Of a stretch of DNA of 35,154 nucleotides, positions 27,019 to 35,154 are shown in pieces; positions within the stretch are counted from its first letter, which is position 1; each line of letters opens with the position of its first letter. Position numbers and translations under genes: made by a program. Source of the stretch: Bacteriovoracaceae bacterium (GTDB lineage Bacteria; Bdellovibrionota; Bacteriovoracia; Bacteriovoracales; Bacteriovoracaceae); NCBI GenBank assembly GCA_023151145.1, contig JAKLJM010000001.1, positions 1 to 35,154 of the forward strand, given 5' to 3'. The notes under the pieces are model-generated. The model was not told the origin of the DNA. It did no database searches and was given only the letters and a program-made list of their open reading frames with translations.

Positions 27019-27616
27019 TATTTGGTGGAATAATAAAATCAAAAGTCTTTAAATCTGTTGTGGCACTTTGAATTGATTGAATCTCAAAGTTGCCACTTTC
27101 AGCTTCTAAATAATTTAATTTCATCTTTTTTAGTTTCATCAGATTAAAACTATTATCCGAAAACTCAAGTTCTGCTGACTTCATCTTCATTTGTTGAGAA
27201 AATTTTGCAGAAAATAATAGTTCTATTTTCGTGCCATTTTTCACCGTTCTAAAGTGATCGTTGTCCGCAAATCCACTTTGTAAAATATCAAAAAAATTGG
27301 CCAATAAATTCAGGTTATCTCCCCCTTGATTCACCACCACTTCCCCAGGCTCACCTTCAATAAAAGGAGCGCGGTAATACCAACTTTTTTTCCCGTTACT
27401 GACAAAGACAATTTGGTCAGGTTTAGATACTTCTATTCGAATTTTTTTAGGGAATGCATAAACTAAAAAACCATCAGAAGACTTTACATTATTGCTAATT
27501 TTACTTTTATATTTCTGCTGAAATTGAATTTTAAATTGTTTAGGAATTTCTGCCGCTTGAAGCGTGAAAGAAACTAGTAATGTAATCGCGAAAAGAATTT
27601 TTTTCATTTTTGACAT
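27002..27616 (-). CDS. lolA: Outer-membrane lipoprotein carrier LolA-like protein
   Basis: Signal peptide; 'FKIQFQQKYKSKISNNVKSSDGFLVYAFPKKIRIEVSKPDQIVFVSNGKKSWYYRAPF'. ORF starts at 27616; a downstream in-frame ATG giving MKKILFAITLL is also plausible. Confidence 0.85.
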   Translation of the reverse strand: MSKMKKILFAITLLVSFTLQAAEIPKQFKIQFQQKYKSKISNNVKSSDGFLVYAFPKKIRIEVSKPDQIVFVSNGKKSWYYRAPFIEGEPGEVVVNQGGDNLNLLANFFDILQSGFADNDHFRTVKNGTKIELLFSAKFSQQMKMKSAELEFSDNSFNLMKLKKMKLNYLEAESGNFEIQSIQSATTDLKTFDFIIPPNTKVSE

Positions 27617-27633
27617 CCATGCCTTGTGAAAAA

Positions 27634-27655
27634 AAAGGGGGCCGAAGCCCCCTTT
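27634..27655 (-). terminator. Rho-independent terminator downstream of smc
   Basis: AAAGGGGGC-CGAA-GCCCCCTTT followed on the minus strand by a T tract (TTTTTTTT). Confidence 0.88.
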
Positions 27656-27660
27656 GAAAA

Positions 27661-30600
27661 TTAATGTAATTGAACTGATACAGCTTTTGAAACACCTGGC
27701 TCTTGCATCGTAACACCGTAAAGTGTGTCGTTTAGCTCCATGGTCTTCTTATTGTGAGTAATTAAGATAAACTGAGAATCTTCCGACATCTCTCTTAATA
27801 ATTCATTAAAACGACCAACGTTCGCATCATCTAATGGAGCATCAACCTCATCTAGAAGACAGAACGGTGCTGGTTTAACAAGGAAGATAGAGAAAATTAA
27901 ACTTACGGCCGTCATGGCTTTTTCACCACCTGACATTAAGTTAATATTCTGCATTTTCTTTCCTGGAGGTTGAGCAACAATCTCAATTCCACATTCAGCA
28001 TCATTTAAATCACCAACCAGTTTCAATTCAGCAGATCCACCACCAAAGATGATTGGGAATACTTTCGAGAATCTGGTATTAACTTCATCATAAGCTGCTT
28101 GGAAGCGAATCTTTGATTTTTCATCAATATGTTGAATAGCTTTTTGTAGATCTTCGAGTGATAGACGAAGCTCTTCTTCTTGTACTTTTAAGAAGTCGGC
28201 ACGATGTTTTTGTCTATCGTAATCTTCAATTGCTTGCCAGTTAATATCTCCAAGACGACTAAATTCGAGACGATAATTTTTTAACTTAGCATCGCACTCT
28301 TTTAAGTCTTGACCATATCGACGAACAAATTCGTAACTTTGTTTATCAATTTCCTGTGGACCATTTTCAGTTTCCATCCAGTACATTGAGTTAACGTCTT
28401 TTAAGTCTTGGTAGTTTTCTGGTGAAAACTCTAAGAATTTACCGAGAACTTGTCTTAAATCGATTTGATATTTTTCAAAAATATTTCTAACAACTTGTTC
28501 TTCTTCGATAAGATACTGTGAATTTTTCACTTCAGCTTCAGTAATCTCTCTTTGATTCTTATTAATTTTAGATGTTAATTCCTTCACTTCGTCTTCACGT
28601 TCTTTCATAGAATGAAGTAATTGTCCGAGACTATCTTTTAAGAGATTTAAAACATCTTCTTTATCTGAAAGTTCTTGAGCGACATCGTGATTTGAAGTTT
28701 CAAGATTTGAATGTTCTTCAATAATTTGATCAATTTCGGTGTTGTATTGATCAACAAGTTGAGTCGTATTCTCTAATCTCAAATTCATCTTTTCTAGTTG
28801 AGCTTCAATGTCTTCGATTTGATTAGTTAAACCTTTAACAGTTGCTTCGTAAGATTTCGCTTCAACTTGTTTTGTTAACAAGAACTCTTTTTCTTCATCA
28901 TATTGAGATTTTTGAATTTCAACTTGATCTTTAAGTTCTTCGAAACGCTCTAACGAATCAGCTAAATTATTTTGTAGTTCAACTTTTTTCTTATTTAGTT
29001 TTTCATCATTTTCAATCAACTCTAAGCGAGATTTTGAAATTTCATTTTTTCTGTTCTTTAAAATATCTAAACGAGCAAACCCTGTCTCAAAGCTTGAAAG
29101 CTTTGCATCTAGGGCCGATTTTTTTGAAGCATGATTAGCTTTTGCATCTCCTGCTTTATTTCTCAAATCATCGTGTGCAATACGTTTAGCGTCTAGTTCA
29201 TCTTTTAGTAATTGAAACTGCTCTTCTTTATTAGCAAATACTGTTTGAAGCTCTGCTAACTTATGAGTCAATTCATCAATTTGATTATTCCTGGCAACGA
29301 TTCCGCCTAATGAGTCATTGGCCGTATTAACGTCTACGATTGAAACGAGTTTGGCACCGCCAATATTCTGTACTTTAACAGTACCATTTTTAGCTGCGAC
29401 AGCTTTAAAACGAATATCAGTAGAAAGAGCTTCGGCTGCTTCAATTGTTAATTCATTGGCGATGAAATAGCCTTCAAAAAATGGTGCAAAATAAGACTTA
29501 TCAGTATCCTTTAGATCTAGTACATCATTTAAAGCAATGAGTTCAGTACCTAGAGAAATATTTAATCGCTCAATTGTTTCTTGGCTAATTTTATCAAATT
29601 GAGAAATTTTTAAAAACTCTAAAGATTTCTCGTTAGATTTTAACCAAGCAAATACATCTTTATCATCACCCTTTGTGGCAACGATCGTTTCAGTGAATTC
29701 CTTCAATAACATTTGAACAGCTTTGGTGTTTTCTTCAGAACACTGTAGCAACGTTCCTAATAAGCCAAAACTATCGCTATTATCTTTTAAAAACTCTGCA
29801 ACACCCTCTTGTTTTCCTGCAAGAGACTTGTTGATTTCCACAAGAGAATTTAAACGTGAGTCGGTTTGAATTAAACTCTTAGATAAATCCTTTAGCTCAT
29901 TTTCATTATTTCTCACTACTGTTGAAAGCTCATCAATTTTCATTTTTAAATCAGCTTCTTCTGTTTTTAATTCACTCGCCAATTTATCCGCAGCGTGCAC
30001 AGCTTCGCGCTCATCGTTGATCTGAGTCGATACACCTGAATACTGGGCTTCAAGAGCTTCAATTTCTTTTGTTAAATCAGAAAGAGTCGCTGCATATTCT
30101 TCTAATCGAGAAGTATTTCTATAAAAGTCTTGATCGATTTTGTTTAAAGCTTCTTTATCTGCATCGATTTGGTCTTTTAAGTCATTGAAGCTTTGATTTT
30201 TTAGTTCTAATTCTTCTTTTAAAACTTCAACCTTTTCTTCTAAAGCTGAAAAATCATGTTCTTCCTGACCTTTTTTAATCCAATCATCTAATTGGTCTTT
30301 AAGCTCAGAAAGTTTTAAGTTTCTATTTTCTAATTCAAACTCGATTTCCGCTTTTTCTTTTTCACGTGTTTCAATTAATTTTTCTTTTTCAACACGATTC
30401 TTTTTTAATGAATTTAAACGTTCTTCACTCGCTGCAAGAACTCGTGAGATGTCGTTATATTCTTTTTGAAGCTCCTCAATTTTTGAAGTCTCTTCATCTT
30501 TTCTAAAACGTTCTTCTTCAAGATCAATTTCAAGAGTGTTTTTACGCAAGCTCCATTGTTCAATTTCTTGAGCTTTAAAAATCAAAGTAGAGTTTGATTC

Positions 30601-31344
30601 TTTGAAGTTCTTCAATAACTCAAATTCTTTGTGTGAGTTTACAATGAGATCGTATCTTTTTACTTTTTCTTTTAATTCTTTAGCGCGTTCAGCTTTTTCC
30701 GCTTGGCGCTCGAGAGCTTTTAAGTTTTTTTCAATTTCTTGTTGTAGATCTTTTAAGCGCGCTAAGTTTTGTTCAGTGGCTTCAATCTTTTTAAGAGATT
30801 CTTTTTTTCTTACTTTAAATTTTGTGATCCCTGCCACTTCTTCAATCATCACTCGACGTTCATCTGGTTTTTGATTTACTAAACGATGAATTTCACCTTG
30901 GGCGATAATAGAATAAGACTTTGCCCCAGCACCTGTATCCATGAAAACTTCTTGAATATCTCTTAAGCGGCACGGGATATCGTTTATGCGATATTCTGTT
31001 TCGCCATTGCGATAAAGTTTTCTGGTTAATTGAATTTCAGTCGGTGACGAAACTTGCTGACCAATATGAATATGTTTTCCACCATCGTTTTCTAAAACGA
31101 GTGAAACCTCGGCAAAGGCACCTGGAGAATACTTAGCTGAACCTGAGAAAATTACATCTTTCATCGAGGCACCACGCAAGTGCTTCGCAGACTGCTCTCC
31201 CATAACCCAAAACAATGCATCTACTACGTTTGATTTACCACAACCATTTGGACCTACAATCCCCGTGATTCCTTCATCAAAATGAATGGTCGTTCTGTCT
31301 TTAAAAGATTTAAATCCATGAAGAATGAGTCGTTTTAACTTCAC
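27661..31344 (-). CDS. smc: Chromosome segregation protein SMC
   Basis: Walker A 'GIVGPNGCGKSNVVDALFWVMGEQSAKHLRG', coiled coils and hinge, signature 'LMSGGEKAMTAVSLIFSIFLVKPAPFCLLDEVDAPLDDANV'. Confidence 0.97.
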   Translation of the reverse strand: MKLKRLILHGFKSFKDRTTIHFDEGITGIVGPNGCGKSNVVDALFWVMGEQSAKHLRGASMKDVIFSGSAKYSPGAFAEVSLVLENDGGKHIHIGQQVSSPTEIQLTRKLYRNGETEYRINDIPCRLRDIQEVFMDTGAGAKSYSIIAQGEIHRLVNQKPDERRVMIEEVAGITKFKVRKKESLKKIEATEQNLARLKDLQQEIEKNLKALERQAEKAERAKELKEKVKRYDLIVNSHKEFELLKNFKESNSTLIFKAQEIEQWSLRKNTLEIDLEEERFRKDEETSKIEELQKEYNDISRVLAASEERLNSLKKNRVEKEKLIETREKEKAEIEFELENRNLKLSELKDQLDDWIKKGQEEHDFSALEEKVEVLKEELELKNQSFNDLKDQIDADKEALNKIDQDFYRNTSRLEEYAATLSDLTKEIEALEAQYSGVSTQINDEREAVHAADKLASELKTEEADLKMKIDELSTVVRNNENELKDLSKSLIQTDSRLNSLVEINKSLAGKQEGVAEFLKDNSDSFGLLGTLLQCSEENTKAVQMLLKEFTETIVATKGDDKDVFAWLKSNEKSLEFLKISQFDKISQETIERLNISLGTELIALNDVLDLKDTDKSYFAPFFEGYFIANELTIEAAEALSTDIRFKAVAAKNGTVKVQNIGGAKLVSIVDVNTANDSLGGIVARNNQIDELTHKLAELQTVFANKEEQFQLLKDELDAKRIAHDDLRNKAGDAKANHASKKSALDAKLSSFETGFARLDILKNRKNEISKSRLELIENDEKLNKKKVELQNNLADSLERFEELKDQVEIQKSQYDEEKEFLLTKQVEAKSYEATVKGLTNQIEDIEAQLEKMNLRLENTTQLVDQYNTEIDQIIEEHSNLETSNHDVAQELSDKEDVLNLLKDSLGQLLHSMKEREDEVKELTSKINKNQREITEAEVKNSQYLIEEEQVVRNIFEKYQIDLRQVLGKFLEFSPENYQDLKDVNSMYWMETENGPQEIDKQSYEFVRRYGQDLKECDAKLKNYRLEFSRLGDINWQAIEDYDRQKHRADFLKVQEEELRLSLEDLQKAIQHIDEKSKIRFQAAYDEVNTRFSKVFPIIFGGGSAELKLVGDLNDAECGIEIVAQPPGKKMQNINLMSGGEKAMTAVSLIFSIFLVKPAPFCLLDEVDAPLDDANVGRFNELLREMSEDSQFILITHNKKTMELNDTLYGVTMQEPGVSKAVSVQLH

Positions 31345-31531
31345 GCGTATGTCCTCTCAAATAAATTCAATTGCCATTTTCCCGCCGATCCTCATTGGGA
31401 AAACTCGTGTGTGTATAAGCTCATAAATGTTTCATAGTTAAGACAATTAGTACAATAAAAAGTAGCTTTTTAAGACAATGTAAGAACTGAAATATGTCTT
31501 TGATTTCGGAGGGTTGTGAATTAAGTTAGGG

Positions 31532-32884
31532 TCATTTTAAAAGGGTCAAATCCAGATGAGTCGTGCGCCCTTTTTTTACAGGTATTTGCACTCTCTTTTC
31601 TCTATAGCCAGGTAGGGTTATGCGCATTTCAACCAAGCCTTCTTGAGAGTCGACTTGTTTAATAAATCCAGTATGATAGAGACGATATTCACCATTGGAA
31701 TCCCAACGGCGCACACGTTTATACAACTCTCCCGGCTTTCCAATTTTCGTAGTGGCCAAGAGTGGTTTTAATTTAATTTTTAATTTCTTTTGTTCATTCT
31801 CACTTAGTAACTTTCCCTTAAAGCGCAGGCGCAAATCAAAAGCAAAAGAAGTGAAGTCTGTTCTTGGCTCTTTACTTTTTCGCAGCCCAAATAAAGTTTC
31901 GACGACGGGAACGAGTGCTGGATGTGGACAATAGGTGTACTTGTAACCAAGGCACTTTTGTGGAAAATAAGCAATGCCATGGACCTTTACGCTTTCTTTG
32001 ATGATGGCCGTGTGAAATGCACTCACTGGATAAAAATTATCTTCTCTGGTAAAAGCTGTTTCAAAAAAATCTTCTGGATAAATCATTGCTTTATTTTTAT
32101 GGTCAGCATTTTCAACGTAATAGGAAAAATCTAATTGTGTCGAAGGAAGAGGGACCGCTGTATCGTCTTCAAATTGATTTTTCCCAGTGACAAATGGTCG
32201 CAACCATTTCAGAGCTTCTGGCATACCAGCCACATGAACAAAATGAATTTGTTCTTGGAGCTTTGCCATAAGGACTTGGGCATAAGGCTCTAGCAAAAGA
32301 GCTCTAAGTTCATCAACGGCGGGACTTGTTACTTGTAAATCATCTAATTGTGTATTTCCAAAAAAGTTCAAAATATCTAGTCCCAACATTCTTGCTAATG
32401 CTTTTACTTTTGAGCCAGCAATAGCAATTTTTGATCCCCAAAACGGAGTTCCAAGTGTGACCATCGAAAAATAATTATTTAAATATTCAGGATGATAACG
32501 AACGTCTTGCATGGCTGATCGTAGAAGCATTCTAGTAGCAATTAAGCCACCTTGCGAGTGAACCACAAATGAAATTTTATCTTCATTTCTAATCCCTCCA
32601 TTTGCACGTATTTTCTCATCAACAAAGCTTGATAAAAGCAGCGCAATTTTATTAACATCGATTTGATTATCACCAGTATTATATTTAAATTTTTCAACGA
32701 CTAATGTTTCATTAATATTTAAATAACTTTTTTGATCTTCTAAAATTTCTTTTAAGCTTCCAAAGTTTTCAGGTTTACCGGCTATACCATGAACTAAAAA
32801 TATAAAATGTTTGTGCTCACGAGCTGCAAAGCTAGTCTCAAACGTAACAACAAAAATGAATAAGATGAAATAAAGATATTTCAA
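31532..32884 (-). CDS. Exported alpha/beta-hydrolase (lipase/PGAP1-like); TTG start, 32884 or 32896
   Basis: 'FIFLVHGIAGKPENFGSLKEIL', nucleophile elbow 'VVHSQGGLIATRML', 'VTLGTPFWGSK'. Codons at 32896 and 32884 are both TTG; the latter lies 1 nt after the upstream TAA. Confidence 0.8.
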   Translation of the reverse strand: MKYLYFILFIFVVTFETSFAAREHKHFIFLVHGIAGKPENFGSLKEILEDQKSYLNINETLVVEKFKYNTGDNQIDVNKIALLLSSFVDEKIRANGGIRNEDKISFVVHSQGGLIATRMLLRSAMQDVRYHPEYLNNYFSMVTLGTPFWGSKIAIAGSKVKALARMLGLDILNFFGNTQLDDLQVTSPAVDELRALLLEPYAQVLMAKLQEQIHFVHVAGMPEALKWLRPFVTGKNQFEDDTAVPLPSTQLDFSYYVENADHKNKAMIYPEDFFETAFTREDNFYPVSAFHTAIIKESVKVHGIAYFPQKCLGYKYTYCPHPALVPVVETLFGLRKSKEPRTDFTSFAFDLRLRFKGKLLSENEQKKLKIKLKPLLATTKIGKPGELYKRVRRWDSNGEYRLYHTGFIKQVDSQEGLVEMRITLPGYREKRVQIPVKKGRTTHLDLTLLK

Positions 32885-32885
32885 C

Positions 32886-33611
32886 TTATTTTCCAAGTCC
32901 TGCTAAAATTAATACGCCATCTTTCACTCGATCAATATAAGATTTAGAAAGCTTAGGATCTACCGCTAAGCATCCCCAACTTCTTCCCACTTTTTTTCCA
33001 TTGTCCTCTACATAGTCTGCGGGATGAATCACTATCGCTCTCTCGCGAACTTTTGAGTTACTCGTAGATAAACCATCTAATCTCAAAGAATAGCCAAACT
33101 TTCCATAGTAGGACTCAGCTGTTAAATAAAATCCTAGTGATGATTGTTTAGAATCAACTGTGTTTGAAAAATCTGTCGCATATCCATCATTATTTCTGTC
33201 TGAATTTTTTCCATGGGTCACTAACATTGGAAAAACTTCTCCGCTACGCATATCGATAACGAACTGACGTTTTTTTGAACTATGCGCTTTAAAATCCACC
33301 ACAATCAAAGTGTCTTTATTGGGGATTTTATCAAAATTTGTTTCGTAGTATTGAAGAGCTTCTTGTTTTAAATTTAGCGGTATCAAATTTTTTGGATCAA
33401 CATAGTCATATTTAGATAAATCTAATGACTGTAAGGAGTAATCATTAATTTGATGAGTTGATGTAAGTTCAATCGCAGCCTCACTTGGAGTCAACGCATT
33501 TGGATCAAAATCGTGATAACTTTTTTCTGTCAGTTCGTTGGCAAAGACTGTTATTGATAATAAGGCTAAAGGAAGAATGGCCCATGATTTTAATGAAATA
33601 ATTTTTTGCAT
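32886..33611 (-). CDS. Exported murein L,D-transpeptidase catalytic-domain family protein
   Basis: Signal peptide; 'LIVVDFKAHSSKKRQFVIDMRSGEVFPMLVTHGKNSD', active-site region 'IVIHPADYVEDNGKKVGRSWGCLAVDP'. Confidence 0.87.
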   Translation of the reverse strand: MQKIISLKSWAILPLALLSITVFANELTEKSYHDFDPNALTPSEAAIELTSTHQINDYSLQSLDLSKYDYVDPKNLIPLNLKQEALQYYETNFDKIPNKDTLIVVDFKAHSSKKRQFVIDMRSGEVFPMLVTHGKNSDRNNDGYATDFSNTVDSKQSSLGFYLTAESYYGKFGYSLRLDGLSTSNSKVRERAIVIHPADYVEDNGKKVGRSWGCLAVDPKLSKSYIDRVKDGVLILAGLGK

Positions 33612-33667
33612 TTTTTACATCCTGATAAGTCCGATTAGTAAACTGATCGGATTCTTAACAGAATGGT

Positions 33668-35154
33668 TTACTGATTTTGCTCTCTATAGAGCATAATCAC
33701 TCTTAAAAGTTCATTTGAAGTGTCATGTAGGGTCTTTAGATTAATTTTTTCAACTACATGTATACCAATAAGCGCAGCATTTGCTTGCACAATAATTTCA
33801 TTTGATATCTGATGAAAACGGTTGTGTATTTTGCTTAATTCAACCAAGTGTTCATTGTTAAAATCTCTTGTATCTTCTAGTAACCACCGACCAAGCATAC
33901 ATTGGCTGGAAGCATCGTCTGATGCTTTCAGCGTTCCATCAGGGGAATTGCTATAGGCGATGATTTTTTCCTTAAATTTTAAATGAATCATAACTACATC
34001 ATCGAAATCCAATCTTGTGTTTAACTTAATCACAAAAGTCGTATTCTTAGTATTTTGCTCGAGATATAATTTTCCTCGGTGCGCTTGAATGATACCGAAT
34101 GAAATACTAAGCCCCATCCCGGTTCCTTCACCTTGTTTCTTTGTGGTGAAGAAGGGATCCATCATATTCTTAGCAATGTCAGCATCAATACCCATTCCAC
34201 TATCAATGATTTTAATTTTCACTACTCCATCTGTTTTGATAGCATCAAGCTTAACCCATTTATGGTCGTTATCTTTAATAGCATCAATTGCATTGGAAAT
34301 AAGATTGACTACGACTTGAACAATTTGAACTTCATTAACAATGATAATTATTTTTTCAAACTGTTTACGATCATAGAGAACAGATATTTCATTATGTTTT
34401 ATTTTTGCACCAAGAAGATCTAAACTTTCATCTATGATTTTTGATAAATGAACATTGGCCCTTTCTTCTCTATTACTATCACGTGAAAATAATTTTATTC
34501 CACGAATGATCTTGTCGATGCGAGCAGCGTTGTTAAGAATTTTTAAAAGTTTATCATTCAACTTTGTTCGATCTAAAGTTTCGTCATGATTTAAATCCGT
34601 TAACAATCTTTGAGTTGTACCGGTAATGGCAAATAAGGGATTATTAATTTCATGAGCAATTCCAGAAGTTAACTCTCCAATAGATGCTAACTTTGCACTT
34701 TGTAAGGACATCTCTCTGCGTTCTGCGAGCTCTCGTTGTTTTTTTAAAAAAGCTACATACGCAACAAAGCCCAAAATAATACTTAAAAGAATAATTGATG
34801 ATTCAATGATGATATTTTTAAACCACCACTGTAATATTTCATCTTTTGAGAATGAAACAAAAACGAACATATCAGAGAGGTTCATTTTTTCTACAGTATA
34901 AAGTTTTTTAATATTATCTAGTGGTGAAACCAGTTCACTGGTTAAGCGGGTTTCATTTGAAGCAATGAAATTTAAAAACTTATTGGTCAACAGGACTTGT
35001 TTGCCAATTAATTTTTCATCATACGGGTGAACAAAATACACTTTGTCACGTCCTCCCATGAGGACAACCTTTCCACTTTTTTCTAAAATTAATTCATGGA
35101 ATTTTTCTTTTAATTTCTCTAACTCTAGGGTGGCAATAAGTACGCCATTGAACT
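33668..35154 (-). CDS. Sensor histidine kinase (Cache-like sensor, TM, HisKA, HATPase, C-terminal CZB-like domain), N-terminus outside window
   Basis: Frame is open upstream of the track start (35059) to the edge: '...FNGVLIATLELEKLKEKFHELILEKSGKVVLMGGRDKVYFVHPYDEKLIGKQ'. H-box 'IAHEINNPLFAITG', N-box 'VVNLISNAIDAI', G-boxes; C-terminal 'MIHLKFKEKI...SQCMLGRWLLED...KIHNRFH'. Confidence 0.9.
   Translation of the reverse strand, partial: FNGVLIATLELEKLKEKFHELILEKSGKVVLMGGRDKVYFVHPYDEKLIGKQVLLTNKFLNFIASNETRLTSELVSPLDNIKKLYTVEKMNLSDMFVFVSFSKDEILQWWFKNIIIESSIILLSIILGFVAYVAFLKKQRELAERREMSLQSAKLASIGELTSGIAHEINNPLFAITGTTQRLLTDLNHDETLDRTKLNDKLLKILNNAARIDKIIRGIKLFSRDSNREERANVHLSKIIDESLDLLGAKIKHNEISVLYDRKQFEKIIIIVNEVQIVQVVVNLISNAIDAIKDNDHKWVKLDAIKTDGVVKIKIIDSGMGIDADIAKNMMDPFFTTKKQGEGTGMGLSISFGIIQAHRGKLYLEQNTKNTTFVIKLNTRLDFDDVVMIHLKFKEKIIAYSNSPDGTLKASDDASSQCMLGRWLLEDTRDFNNEHLVELSKIHNRFHQISNEIIVQANAALIGIHVVEKINLKTLHDTSNELLRVIMLYREQNQ

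Noticed and set aside
34089-34423. Two plus-strand ORFs (76 and 96 aa) antisense to the histidine kinase
   Set aside because: Antisense to conserved HATPase coding sequence; shadow ORFs.

Overview
The window looks like a low-GC chromosomal segment that is mostly housekeeping. Gene content (RNase Y, FtsY, ZapA, SMC, RimO, LolA, Slt, EpmA, leucine dehydrogenase, many exported or sensory proteins) suggests Bdellovibrionota/Bacteriovorax-like bacteria; this taxonomic guess is inference only. I saw no CRISPR array, transposase, integrase, phage module, rRNA or tRNA. The most interesting material is regulatory. (1) A 56-codon GTG-start ORF at 17162..17332 (-), missing from the ORF track, overlaps the stop of a sigma54-type response regulator by GTGA. 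It encodes essentially only a HisKA/DHp-like helical hairpin with an H-box-like 'SHDLNSHLSTLSLAL', i.e. a candidate stand-alone phosphotransfer or decoy microprotein. (2) A membrane protein at 196..1629 has a PAS-like segment followed by a degenerate GHKL/HATPase-like segment with no DHp and no ATP-binding boxes. (3) A sensor histidine kinase, truncated at the right edge, carries a C-terminal CZB-like putative zinc-binding domain. (4) A ~1500-aa lipoprotein, divergent from the sigma54 regulator, contains repeated Cys/Trp modules and a He_PIG-like domain. Two unlisted terminal or small ORFs, several start-site corrections, three intrinsic terminators and some operator-like repeats are also reported.
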